A stretch of 64,000 nt of DNA, from positions 16,925,696-16,989,695 of the forward strand of contig NC_091301.1 of NCBI RefSeq assembly GCF_038502225.1, read 5' to 3'. Under the pieces are notes generated by a model. The model was not told where the DNA came from, made no database searches, and saw nothing but the letters and a program-made list of their open reading frames with translations. Below are positions 1-13,723 of the stretch, piece by piece (the first letter of the stretch is position 1; each line of letters begins with the position of its first letter). The position numbers were made by a program, and so were the translations under genes. Origin of the DNA: Cherax quadricarinatus. Lineage: Eukaryota > Arthropoda > Malacostraca > Decapoda > Parastacidae.

Positions 1-334
1 TTGGTTTGATTCAGGGAAGGGGAGCATAGCTACAATTAACTGGATGAAGTGCCCTTTATCAGCAGCAAAATATCCCCCATTAAGAGAATTTATTTTTAAT
101 TGGCTTAGTGTTAATTAAAACAAATAATTTTGAAATCAAGCAGCAAGTTAATTAATTCACAATTCAGTGGTTCTCAACCTTCATGATTTCCAGGGATTGT
201 TTGGTAGACTCAAAATAAATTGTCACTGACCTCCATATGCTTAAACTGCAATTTTTACACTTCGTTAATTGAGAAAATCCGGAGCTGGTTGGAAGAGCAA
301 TTTTTGCTGCCAAGCATCGCCGACTACTAGGAAT
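1..334. other. Unassigned AT-rich sequence
   Basis: No coding signal, repeat or RNA gene seen. Ordinary AT-rich sequence leading into the minisatellite. Confidence 0.6.
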
Positions 335-1772
335 AACTCAGGGGTCCTCAGCTCACTCAGGGGTTCTCAGCTCACTCAGGGGTCCTCAGCTCACTCAGGA
401 GTCCTCAGCTCACTCAGGGGTCCTCAGTTCACTCAGGGGTCCTCAGCTCACTCTGGGGTCCTCAGCTCACTCAGGGATCCTCAGCTCACTCAGGGGTCCT
501 CAGCTCACTCAGGGGTCCTCAGTTCACTCAGGGGTCCTCAGCTCACTCTGGGGTCCTCAGCTCACTCAGGGATCCTCAGCTCACTCAGGGGTCCTCAGCT
601 CACTCAGGGGTCCTCAGCTCACTCAGGGGTCCTCAGCTCACTCAGGGGTCCTCAGCTCACTCAGGGGTCCTCAGCTCACTCAGGGGTCCTCAGCTCACTC
701 AGGGGTCCTCAGCTCACTCAGGAGTCCTCAGCTCACTCTGGGGTCCTCAGCTCACTCAGGGGTCCTCAGCTCACTCAGGGGTCCTCAGCTCACTCAGGGG
801 TCCTCAGCTCACTCAAGGGTCCTCAGCTCACTCAGGGGTCCTCAGCTCACTCAGGGGTCCTTAGCTCACTCAGGAGTCCTCAGTTCACTCAGGGGCCCTC
901 AGCTCACTCAGGGGTCCTCAGCTCACTCAGGGGTCCTCAGCTCACTCTGGGGTCCTCAGCTCACTCAGGGATCCTCAGCTCACTCAGGGATCCTCAGCTC
1001 ACTCAGGGGTCCTCAGCTCACTCAGGGGTCCTCAGCTCACTCAGGGGTCCTCAGCTCACTCTGGGGTCCTCAGCTCACTCAGGGGTCCTCAGCTCACTCA
1101 GGGATCCTCAGCTCACTCAGGGGTCCTCAGCTCACTCAGGGGTCCTCAGCTCACTCAGGAGTCCTCAGCTCACTCTGGGGTCCTCAGGTCACTCAGGGGT
1201 CCTCAGCTCACTCAGGAGTCCTCAGCTCACTCAGGGGTCCTCAGCTCACTCAGGAGTCCTCAGCTCACTCTGGGGTCCTCAGCTCACTCAGGGGTCCTCA
1301 GCTCACTCAGGGGTCCTCAGCTCACTCTGGGGTCCTCAGCTCACTCAGGGGTCCTCAGCTCACACAGGGATCCTCAGCTCACTCAGGGGTCCTCAGCTCA
1401 CTCAGGGGTCCTCAGCTCACTCAGGGGTCCTCAGCTCACTCAGGGGTCCTCAGCTCACTCAGGGGTCCTCAGCTCACTCAGTGGTCCTCAGCTCACTCAA
1501 GGGTCCTCAGCTCACTCAGGAGTCCTCAGCTCACTCTGGGGTCCTCAGCTCACTCAGGGATCCTCAGCTCACTCAGGGGTCCTCAGCTCACTCAGGAGTC
1601 CTCAGCTCACTCTGGGGTCCTCAGCTCACTCTGGGGTCCTCAGCTCACTCAGGAGTCCTCAGCTCACTCAGGGGTCCTCAGCTCACTCAGGGGTCCTCAA
1701 CTCACTCAGGGGTCCTCAGCTCACTCAGGGGTCCTCAGCTCACTCAGGGGTCCTCAGTTCACTCAGGGGTCC
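335..1772. repeat. 19-bp minisatellite, about 75 copies
   Basis: Tandem array of the unit GGGGTCCTCAGCTCACTCA with scattered point variants (GGAG, GGGA, CTCTGG, AGTTCA). Because 19 is not a multiple of 3 and the unit has no stop in any phase, all three reading phases are traversed and an open frame of about 500 codons results. It is repetitive, low complexity and lacks gene context, so I treat it as noncoding. Confidence 0.95.
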
Positions 1773-2954
<1,182 letters not shown>

Positions 2955-3022
2955 GAAGAATGGACGGAGACTCGAACCGTGGTGCTGACATTTAGCAAGT
3001 CCAATACGGTTCGAGTCACTGT
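2955..3022 (-). repeat. Possible tRNA-derived SINE fragment (T-arm/B-box)
   Basis: Read on the minus strand there is a B-box-like GGTTCGAGTCTCC. The segment is bounded by a 12-bp perfect inverted repeat (GACTCGAACCGT at 2969-2980 and its complement at 3007-3018). It is not a complete tRNA; a SINE remnant is the likeliest reading. Confidence 0.4.
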
Positions 3023-3249
3023 TCATTCTTCTCTTTATTCATCGACAATCGTTCATTACGATACTAAAGAATATCGAAAATAGGTTAAATATTAAATATT
3101 CTTAGAACTCTCGATTTTATAACAGCTTTAAGGAATGGAATTATTCTTTCATCAACCTTACTCTTGTGTTCGAAAAAAATATATGAAAACCCAAAATAGA
3201 AGAATTCTTCTGCATTAATATAATATTTATAATTTATAAAAGTTTTCTC

Positions 3250-4020
3250 TTATTGTATTATCTCTGTTCTTTTTTTTTATTGATTAATTTTTTAGATTTT
3301 ATTTTGCATTTTAAAGTCTCTTGTCTCTCGTCTTACTCTTGTTCCTCCTCTTTTTCTTCCGTCTCTCTTCCTCCTCCTTCTCTTTCTCATTGTCTTCCTA
3401 GTCTTCAATTTCCCATCCTCCTTCTTGTCCACTGTCACTTCCTCCTCTTTCTTTTCTTCCCTTTCTACCTCCTCCTTCCCCTCCTCCTCCTCTTCCTCGT
3501 CTTTCTCCTGTTCATCTCCTTCTCCTCCTTTTAAAATCCGGCTCTTTCTTCTCTTCTTCTGCCTCCTCCTCTTCCTTCTTTTCCTTCTCCATCTCCTCTT
3601 CTGACTCTTCTTTCCCTGACATTTACTTCAATCTAATTATTGCTTCTTATTTTCTCCATCTCTATTCCCTGTCGCTATCTGTCTGCCTCTTCTTCGACTC
3701 AAGTAACTCTTCTTCTTCCCTACTCTTCGTTTTAGATCTCCCTCATTACACTTCATTCCTCTCCATTAACTCTCGGAACATATTGTCTTCTTCCTCTCTG
3801 TCTCCTTTCTTTTCTCTTGCTTCCACATTTTCCCCTCTTTCCTTTCGTAACTTACTCCATTTTCCTCAGAGTCCCTTCCTTCACGCTCCTTTTCTCCTCT
3901 TTCCTGCCTTTCACCCTCACCTCATGCAACCCCTTCGTCATCTTCTTTCTCTTCCTAGTCTTTGTTCCTCTCCTGTTCTCCTTCTATTCTTTCCTCTATG
4001 TAATGCTTCTTCACTATTTC
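3250..4020. repeat. Pyrimidine-rich (CT-rich) tract
   Basis: Long irregular run of CTT, CCT and TCC triplets on the plus strand. Several open frames across it have Ser/Leu/Phe/Pro-biased composition caused by the base bias and do not look like proteins. Confidence 0.8.
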
Positions 4021-4149
4021 CACACAATCCCTCACTTCCATGTGAGGTCAGAACATACAACAGGAGATTGAAATAGCTTGAATCCATGCTTGAGGCTGAC
4101 TGACGTGCCCGGGCTGGGAAAGAAACATGGCTTGTGAACCAGGCTGCCC

Positions 4150-4223
4150 AGCTTATGTGGCATTTGTGGCTGAGTGAATAAGGACGCTGCCTGGCAATCT
4201 TGGCCGTCTCAGTAGCAGTATCG

Positions 4224-4228
<5 letters not shown>
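4150..4228 (+). repeat. tRNA-derived SINE head fragment
   Basis: GTGGCTGAGTGAATAAGG matches a tRNA D-arm/A-box, followed by a Leu- or Ser-tRNA-like stretch. The B-box is not recognisable and the sequence runs directly into a TA repeat, so a functional tRNA gene is unlikely. Confidence 0.45.

Positions 4229-4232
<4 letters not shown>

Positions 4233-4310
<78 letters not shown>
4233..4310. repeat. (TA)n microsatellite
   Basis: About 39 TA units immediately left of the palindromic element. Confidence 0.96.
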
Positions 4311-4314
<4 letters not shown>

Positions 4315-4446
4315 AAACAACCACTCTGAAAGAATAGAGAAATTCCAAGCGCTTTCGTGACTACTCACATTATCAAGGAACTATGAATGTGAGTAGTCAC
4401 GAAAGCACTTGGAATTTCTCTATTCTTTCAGAGTGGTTGTTTTGCA
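4311..4446. mobile_element. Palindromic (foldback/MITE-like) element in TA repeat
   Basis: Two 61-nt arms (4311-4371 and 4386-4446) are reverse complements with one mismatch and enclose a 14-nt loop. The ends begin TGCAAAACAACC. TA repeat abuts the left end directly, and a second TA tract starts 36 bp after the right end. The arms occupy the whole element, as in foldback elements or palindromic MITEs. No ORF. The family assignment is inference. Confidence 0.75.
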
Positions 4447-4479
4447 TATTTTGAAATCACCTGTTTACTGTGATCTTAT

Positions 4480-5090
<611 letters not shown>

Positions 5091-5097
5091 AAGTCAA

Positions 5098-5260
5098 AAA
5101 AGCGGCTGGGGGGCTCCTTCCGGAAAAGGCATGCGTCTGGAGGGCTCCTTCCGGTTCAGGGCCTTCCACTGGGAGGCTCCTTCCGGTTTAGGCCTTCCAC
5201 TGGGCGGTGTATCCGGTCTAGGACCAGCGGCTGGAGGGTCACCTTTTCACACCTAGGTGT
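5098..5260. repeat. Degenerate ~38-bp tandem repeat
   Basis: Three to four imperfect units built on GGAGGCTCCTTCCGGTT and CCTTCCACTGGG. Noncoding appearance. Confidence 0.6.
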
Positions 5261-5299
5261 TACTTCCGGTTTTGACCATGACCTCGCCCTCGAGACTAC

Positions 5300-5515
5300 C
5301 TCACCCTTGACCCCCCAACCAATACCCCCACCCACGACCCCCCCCCCCTTCGCGACCCCGCCGTCTCGCCGCGCGCCCGCCCCGCGCGCCCGCGCGCGCG
5401 CCCGCCCGCGCCCTTCGCGACCCCCCCCCCCCCGCCGCGCGCCCGCCCGCGCCCTTCGCGACCCCGCCCGCGCCTTCTGCTGCGCCTTCTGCAGCGTCAT
5501 CCGGATCGCCCCCAC
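5300..5515. repeat. Extreme GC tract with CG/C runs
   Basis: Runs of C, alternating CGCGCG and repeated CCCTTCGCGACCCC, within an otherwise AT-rich region. Open frames on both strands are Ala/Gly/Arg/Pro compositional artefacts. Part of it (from about 5446) is mirrored at 20520-20608. Confidence 0.8.
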
Positions 5516-5569
5516 GCCCCGATTTTTTTCCGATTTTTCTCGAATTTTTTTTGAATTTCATTTTCTTGT

Positions 5570-6260
5570 GCTCTCCATCTCCTCAGATCAAATTTTTGAG
5601 GTTCCCCCTCTCACTTTCACCCCCATCCCAAAATTTCTCGATATTACCAAGTTTTTGGATTCCCCCCTATGGGGGTTTCGATAGTCTCCATCTCCTCGGA
5701 TCCCCCTCCCACTTTCACCCCCCAACCCCAAAATTTTCTCGACAATACAAGTTTTTGGATTCCCCCCAATGGGGTTTTCGAAAGTCTCCATCTCCTCGGA
5801 TCAAGTTTTTTGGATTCCCCCCTATGGGGTTTTCGAAATTCTCCATCTCCTTGGATCAAGGTTTTTTTTTGGGTACCCCTCCTTTCACCCCCCATCCCCC
5901 AAAAATTTCTCAATATCAAAGTCTCCACTTCCTCGGATCCCCCTCCCACTTTCACCCCCCCCCAACCCCAAAAAATTTCTCGACAATACCATGACTCCAT
6001 CTCCTCGGATCGAGTTTTTTGGATCCCCCCTATGGGGTTTTCGAAATTCTCCATCTCCTCGGATCAAATTTTCTCGACAATACCATGACTCCATCTCCTC
6101 GGATCAAATTTTTGGATTACCCCTCCCACTTTCACCCACCCCCCAACCTCAAATTTTTCTCGATAATACCAAGTTTTTGGATTCCCTCCTATGGGGTTTT
6201 CGAAATTCCTCGGATCAAAGTTTTTGGAATCCCCCCTCTGGGGGTAAGCATTCAAAATAG
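5570..6260. repeat. Degenerate ~50-bp tandem array (CTCCATCTCCTCGGATC)
   Basis: Units combine CTCCATCTCCTCGGATC, TTTTTGGATTCCCCC and ATGGGGTTTTCGAAA, with occasional CCCACTTTCACCCCCC blocks. Mirrored at about 19800-20480. Overlapping open frames on both strands are repeat artefacts. Confidence 0.85.
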
Positions 6261-6360
6261 ACTCCTCCTATGGGGGCATGCTTACTACAGGTCTAAACAT
6301 CTTCCCCTTATTATTTTAAAATGAACTAAAAGTTTCCGCTCATTAAGTCAAATGAACTAA

Positions 6361-6448
6361 GAAGGGTGTTTACTCGGCGGTCAGTGACGTCACGCGCACA
6401 CAGGTTGAATCAGGTCGCCCCCTATGTCAGTGACGTCACGTGATGACC
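6361..6448. repeat. Short duplication with two TGACGTCA sites
   Basis: The block CAGTGACGTCACG occurs twice within 60 bp next to CGCACACAGG. TGACGTCA matches the cAMP-response-element palindrome. It is mirrored at about 19610-19680. Regulatory function is unproven. Confidence 0.5.
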
Positions 6449-9400
6449 GCGCACACAGGATGAATCTTGTCTACCCTTTTACCCACCCTCCCAAACCCTC
6501 ACACTCCAACCAACACCTCACAATTTTCACTCATAACCCCCCAATTTTTCTCGTTTTAACCCTTTTAGTTCATTAAAGTTAATAAGGGGACACATGCATC
6601 AGAAAGTCACCACATCGCTTACATCCACTTTTCGTTAAATTCACTACTCACAATTTTACATATTACGAAGTTAAATACGCACACACACCTCACTTGAACA
6701 TCTTCAAAAACACTCTCATAAATCATTTGAATACTCACAAAAATACCTTTATACATTTCCAAACAACACTGAAATACTCCAAAAACATCATTCGAACACC
6801 CCCAAATCACCTCTGAATACTCCCAGAACACCTTCATAAGTACTCTTGCACATCATTTGATATATATGTATATGTATAAGTATAAGTATATGTATAAGTA
6901 CTCTCTTAATCATTTGTACACCTTCAAAAAACGCCTTTGAATACTCACATAAACACCCTTGAACACCTTCAAAACACCTTTGAATAACCTCAAAACACCT
7001 TTGAATACTCACATAAACACCCTTGAACACCTTCAAAACACCTTTGAACACCTTCAAAACACCCTTGAACACCTTCAAAACACCCTTGAACACCTTCAAA
7101 AACATCATTTGAACACACTCAAAACACCTTTGAACACCTTTGAACATTTCCAAAACACTATTTGAGTACTCCCAAATAAGATTTGACATCTCTAATTTAT
7201 CTGCACTTACACATTTCATTAAATTACAACTCATCCCTCAGTCTCCAGACTTCACAACATTATCACAAAAACTAACTCAAACACTTTACTTTGAACACCC
7301 CCAAAAACACTCTCATAATCATTTGAATACTCACATAAACACCCTTGAACACCTTCAAAACACCTTTGAATATCGTTTTTAAACTAATTTCATCACAACC
7401 CACTTATATCATCTTTTTTCGGTAACTCTAATTCGACTACACTACCCTCATCAATTACCAACAAATTTTACTCGTTTTAACTAATGTCATCACTGTAACC
7501 AAGATTTTCACAAAAAAAAAAAAACTCTATGACACCTAACACACACGCACACACACCCCACAACACCCACAATTTTTCTCGTTTTTACCCTTTTAGTTCA
7601 TTAAAGTTATTAAGGGGACACAATACATCAGAAAAAAAGTCACAAAAACTAACTCAAACACTTTACTTTGAACACCCCCAAAACACTCTCATAATCATTT
7701 GAATACTCACATAAACACCTTTGAACACCTTCAAAACACCTTTGAATATCGTTTTTTAACTAATTTCATCACAACCCACTTATATCATCTTTTTTCGGTA
7801 ACTCTAATTCGACTACACTACCCTCATCAATTACCAACAAATTTTACTCGTTTTAACTAATGTCATCACTGTAACCAAGATTTTCACAAAAAAAAAACTC
7901 TATGACACCTAACACACACGCACACACACACCCCACAACACCCACAATTTTTCTCGTTTTAACCCTTTTAGTTCATTAAAGTTAATAAGGGGACACAGTA
8001 CATCAGAAAGTCACAACAACAACATCCACAACCCACAATTTTTTCTCGTTTTAGCCCTTTTAGTTCATTAAAGTTAATAAGGGGACACACTACATCAGAA
8101 AAAGTCCCCCGCGCACACAGGATGAATCTTGTCTACCCTTTTACCCACCCTCCCAAACCCTCACACTCCAACCAACACCTCACAATTTTCACTCATAACC
8201 CCCCAATTTTTCTCGTTTTAACCCTTTTAGTTCATTAAAGTTAATAAGGGGACACATGCATCAGAAAGTCACCACATCGCTTACATCCACTTTTCGTTAA
8301 ATTCACTACTCACAATTTTACATATTACGAAGTTAAATACGCACACACACCTCACTTGAACATCTTCAAAAACACTCTCATAAATCATTTGAATACTCAC
8401 AAAAATACCTTTATACATTTCCAAACAACACTGAAATACTCCAAAAACATCATTCGAACACCCCCAAATCACCTCTGAATACTCCCAGAACACCTTCATA
8501 AGTACTCTTGCACATCATTTGATATATATGTATATGTATAAGTATAAGTATATGTATAAGTACTCTCTTAATCATTTGTACACCTTCAAAAAACGCCTTT
8601 GAATACTCACATGAACACCCTTGAATACCTTCAAAACACCTTTGAATAACCTCAAAACACCTTTGAATACTCACATAAACACCCTTGAACACCTTCAAAA
8701 CACCTTTGAACACCTTCAAAACACCCTTGAACACCTTCAAAACACCCTTGAACACCTTCAAAAACATCATTTGAACACACTCAAAACACCTTTGAACACC
8801 TTTGAACATTTCCAAAACACTATTTGAGTACTCCCAAATAAGATTTGACATCTCTAATTTATCTGCACTTACACATTTCATTAAATTACAACTCATCCCT
8901 CAGTCTCCAGACTTCACAACATTATCACAAAAACTAACTCAAACACTTTACTTTGAACACCCCCAAAAACACTCTCATAATCATTTGAATACTCACATAA
9001 ACACCCTTGAACACCTTCAAAACACCTTTGAATATCGTTTTTAAACTAATTTCATCACAACCCACTTATATCATCTTTTTTCGGTAACTCTAATTCGACT
9101 ACACTACCCTCATCAATTACCAACAAATTTTACTCGTTTTAACTAATGTCATCACTGTAACCAAGATTTTCACAAAAAAAAAAAACTCTATGACACCTAA
9201 CACACACGCACACACACCCCACAACACCCACAATTTTTCTCGTTTTTACCCTTTTAGTTCATTAAAGTTATTAAGGGGACACAATACATCAGAAAAAAAG
9301 TCACAAAAACTAACTCAAACACTTTACTTTGAACACCCCCAAAACACTCTCATAATCATTTGAATACTCACATAAACACCTTTGAACACCTTCAAAACAC

Positions 9401-11030
9401 CTTTGAATATCGTTTTTTAACTAATTTCATCACAACCCACTTATATCATCTTTTTTCGGTAACTCTAATTCGACTACACTACCCTCATCAATTACCAACA
9501 AATTTTACTCGTTTTAACTAATGTCATCACTGTAACCAAGATTTTCACAAAAAAAAAACTCTATGACACCTAACACACACGCACACACACACCCCACAAC
9601 ACCCACAATTTTTCTCGTTTTAACCCTTTTAGTTCATTAAAGTTAATAAGGGGACACAGTACATCAGAAAGTCACAACAACAACATCCACAACCCACAAT
9701 TTTTTCTCGTTTTAGCCCTTTTAGTTCATTAAAGTTAATAAGGGGACACACTACATCAGAAAAAGTCCCCCGCGCACACAGGATGAATCTTGTCTACCCT
9801 TTTACCCACCCTCCCAAACCCTCACACTCCAACCAACACCTCACAATTTTCACTCATAACCCCCCAATTTTTCTCGTTTTAACCCTTTTAGTTCATTAAA
9901 GTTAATAAGGGGACACATGCATCAGAAAGTCACCACATCGCTTACATCCACTTTCGTTAAATTCACTACTCACAATTTTACATATTACGAAGTTAAATAC
10001 GCACACACACCTCACTTGAACATCTTCAAAAACACTCTCATAAATCATTTGAATACTCACAAAAATACCTTTATACATTTCCAAACAACACTGAAATACT
10101 CCAAAAACATCATTCGAACACCCCGAAATCACCTCTGAATACTCCCAGAACACCTTCATAAGTACTCTTGCACATCATTTGAACACCTTCATAAGTACTC
10201 TCATAATCATTTGTACACCTTCAAAAAACGCCTTTGAATACTCACATAAACACCCTTGAACACCTTCAAAACACCTTTGAATAACCTCAAAACACCTTTG
10301 AATACTCACATAAACACCCTTGAACACCTTCAAAACACCTTTGAACACCTTCAAAACACCCTTGAACACCTTCAAAACACCCTTGAACACCTTCAAAAAC
10401 ATCATTTGAACACACTCAAAACACCTTTGAACACCTTTGAACATTTCCAAAACACTATTTGAGTACTCCCAAATAAGATTTGACATCTCTAATTTATCTG
10501 CACTTACACATTTCATTAAATTACAACTCATCCCTCAGTCTCCAGACTTCACAACATTATCACAAAAACTAACTCAAACACTTTACTTTGAACACCCCCA
10601 AAAACACTCTCATAATCATTTGAATACTCACATAAACACCCTTGAACACCTTCAAAACACCTTTGAATATCGTTTTTAAACTAATTTCATCACAACCCAC
10701 TTATATCATCTTTTTTCGGTAACTCTAATTCGACTACACTACCCTCATCAATTACCAACAAATTTTACTCGTTTTAACTAATGTCATCACTGTAACCAAG
10801 ATTTTCACAAAAAAAAAACTCTGACACCTAACACACACGCACACACACACCCCACAACACCCACAATTTTTCTCGTTTTAACCCTTTTAGTTCATTAAAG
10901 TTAATAAGGGGACACAGTACATCAGAAAGTCACAACAACAACATCCACAACCCACAATTTTTTCTCGTTTTAGCCCTTTTAGTTCATTAAAGTTAATAAG
11001 GGGACACACTACATCAGAAAAAGTCCCAAC
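6449..11030. repeat. 1.66-kb tandem repeat, three copies
   Basis: Unit starts recur at about 6449, 8111 and 9772 (GCGCACACAGGATGAATCTTG). Copies 1 and 2 are nearly identical by eye. Copy 3 is about 400 bp shorter: it lacks one internal duplicate block and the short ATGTATATGTATAAG stretch. Each unit contains a 21-bp sub-array (GAACACCTTCAAAACACCCTT) that yields an apparent heptad protein on both strands; these frames are repeat-derived. The right arm has a single unit resembling copy 3. Confidence 0.92.
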
Positions 11031-12771
11031 AACAACCCACTTATAACATCTTTTTTCGGTATCTCTAGTTCGACAACAACACCCACATCCCACAACACCC
11101 ACGAACATTTCCAAAACACTATTTGAGTACTCCCAATTACACCACTGATTACTACTAAAACACCACTGAATTCAATCAAAACACCCTTCAACACCTTCAA
11201 AACACCTTTGAACACCTTCAAAACACCTTTGACACCTTCAAAAACACCTTTGAACATTTCCAATCAACACTGAAACACTTCCAAAAAAACACAATTTGAG
11301 TACTCCCAATTACACCACTGAATACTACTAAAACACCGCTGAATTCAATCAAAACACCCTTCAACACCTTCAAAACACCTTTGAACACCTTTGAACACCT
11401 TCAAAAAAACAACATTTGAACACACTCAAAACACCTTTGAACACCTTTGAACATTTCCAAACAACACTGAAACACTTCCAAAAACACCATTTGAGTACTC
11501 CCAAATACACCACTGAATACTAAAACACCACTGAATACACTCAAAACACCACCAAAATCACCATAAACTAAGATCAACACCCACATCCCACAACACCCAC
11601 AACCCACAACACCCACAATTTTTTCTCGTTTTAACCCTTTTAGTTCATTAAAGTTAATAAGGGGACACAGTACATCAGAAAGTCACAACACCCACACCCC
11701 CCATTTTTTTTCTCGTTTTAACCCTTTTAGTTCATTAAAGTTAATAAGGGGACACACTACATCAGAAAAAGTCCCAACAACAACCCACTTATAACATTTT
11801 TTTTTCGGTATCTCTAGTTCGACAACAACACCCACAACACCCACATCCCACAACACCCATGAACATTTCCAAAACACTATTTGAGTACTCCCAATTACAC
11901 CACTGATTACTACTAAAACACCGCTGAATTCAATCAAAACACCCTTCAACACCTTCAAACACCCTTGAACACCTTCAAAACACTCTTGAACACTTTTCAA
12001 AAACACCTTTGAACATTTCCAATCAACACTGAAACACTTCCAAAAACACCATTTGAGTACTCCCAATTACACCACTGATTACTACTAAAACACCGCTGAA
12101 TTCAATCAAAACACCCTTCAACACCTTCAAACACCCTTGAACACACTCAAAACACCCTTCAACACCTTCAAAACACCTTTGATCACCTTCAAAACACCTT
12201 TGAACACATTCAAAACACTCTCATAATCATTTGAACACACTCAAAACACCTTTGAATAACCTCAAAACACCTTCGAACACCTTCAAAACACCCTTGAACA
12301 CCCTTGATCACCTTCAAAAAAACAACATTTGAACACACTCAAAACACCTTTGAACACCTTTGAACATTTCCAAACAACACTGAAACACTTAGAAAACACC
12401 ATTTGAGTACTCCCAAATACACCACTGAATACTAAAACACCACTGAATACACTCAAAACACCACCAAAATCACCATAAACTAAGATCAACACCCACATCC
12501 CACAACACCCACAACCCACAACACCCACAATTTTTTCTCGTTTTATCTAATTTCATCAGAAAGTCACAACACCCACACCCCCCATTTTTTTCTCGTTTTA
12601 ACCCTTTTAGTTCATTAAAGTTAATAAGGGGCCACACTACATCAGAAAAAGTCACAAAAACAACCCACTTATAACGTCTTTTCGGTATCTCTAGTTCGAC
12701 AACAACACCCACATCCCACATCACCCACATCCCACATCCCCCCCACACACACACACAGACACACACACACA
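11031..12771. repeat. Degenerate 21-bp-based array with conserved 20-bp blocks
   Basis: Mosaic of AACACCTTCAAAACACCTTTG units, CCACTGAATACTACTAAAACACC units and repeated TTTTAGTTCATTAAAGTTAA blocks followed by TAAGGGGACAC. The block near 11100-11600 recurs in shuffled form at 11800-12540. No protein-coding content. Confidence 0.85.
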
Positions 12772-13079
12772 CATCCCTAACCTAGCCTAACCTAACCTAA
12801 CTTATCCTAACCTAACCTAACCTAACCTAACCTAACCTAACCTAACCTAACTTATCCTAACCTAGCCTAACCTAACCTAACCTTACCTAAATTATCCTAA
12901 CCTAACCTAACCTAGCCTAACCTAACCTAACCTAACTTAACCTAACCCAACCTAACCTAACCTAACCTAGCCTAACCTAACTTAACCTAACCTAACCTAA
13001 CCTACCCTAACCTAACCTAACCTAACCTATCTTAACCTTACCTAACCTAACCTAGCCGAACCTATCCTAACCTAACCTA
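12772..13079. repeat. Interstitial telomere-type array (CCTAA)n, block 1
   Basis: About 60 units of CCTAA with scattered variants (CCTAG, CTTATC, CCTTA). CCTAA/TTAGG is the common arthropod telomere repeat. The array is degenerate and internal, so this is an interstitial array and not a chromosome end. Confidence 0.93.
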
Positions 13080-13423
13080 AAATATATTGGAACACTTCCA
13101 AAATACATTAGAGTACTCCAGAATTACTTTGAACGACTCCATTTTTGGATATTTCCAAATTAGTTTTGAAAACTTTATCGTAAAATCGAACATTATTTTC
13201 TTGTTGGTAAAACACACTCAATGGTAGAAATATTTACTCGATTTCCGAATAGAAGCACTGTCCTCGCTCTGAGAGACTCATTGTGGGTCACCCCAACACA
13301 TGGTGTAATGCGCTTCACACCCAAGGTAGAACATAACACCTGCGTCAACTCAGGACAGACAGGCGCCATGTAATGCGGGTAACATCCAAGGTAGAAAATC
13401 ATCTCTTTCCAGACCAACTGTCT
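13080..13423. other. Spacer between CCTAA arrays
   Basis: Unique-looking sequence with one imperfect internal duplication (GTAATGCG...CCAAGGTAGAA, about 13310 and 13370). A 74-codon minus-strand frame spans it but has no recognisable similarity. Mirrored at about 15890-16220. Confidence 0.5.
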
Positions 13424-13723
13424 ATCCTAACCTAACCTAACCTAACCTAATTCCTAACCTAACCTAACCTCACCTAACCGAACCTAACCTAACTCCATCA
13501 ATCACCTCTATCCTAACCTAACCTAACCTAACCTAACCCAACCTAACTCCATCAAACACCTCTATCCTAACCTAACCTAACCTATCCTAACCTAACCTAA
13601 CTCCATCAAACACCTCGAATACTACCTAACTTAACCTAACCTAACCTTACCTAACCTACCGAACCTAACCTAACCTAACCTAACCTATCCTAACCTGTCC
13701 CAACCTAACCTAACCTAACCTAC
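13424..13723. repeat. Interstitial (CCTAA)n, block 2 with AACTCCATCAAACACCTC inserts
   Basis: CCTAA runs interrupted about three times by AACTCCATCAAACACCTC-type inserts, forming a higher-order repeat. Mirrored, in much noisier form, at 15556-15870. Confidence 0.9.

Noticed and set aside
340..1772. Possible CRISPR-like array
   Set aside because: Units are directly contiguous with no unique spacers, and the genome is eukaryotic.
3253..4076. Ser/Leu/Phe-rich membrane-like frames
   Set aside because: Compositional result of a polypyrimidine tract.
5156..5561. Ala/Gly/Arg-rich minus-strand frames
   Set aside because: Compositional artefact of the extreme GC tract.
6788..10531. Heptad-like proteins (FKGVLKV / NTLEHLQ) on both strands in the 1.66-kb repeats
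   Set aside because: They derive from a 21-bp tandem unit and recur identically in each tandem copy and mirrored in the right arm.
13193..13417. 74-codon minus-strand frame between CCTAA arrays
   Set aside because: No recognisable motif; the mirror copy in the right arm has a changed sequence and no other coding support.
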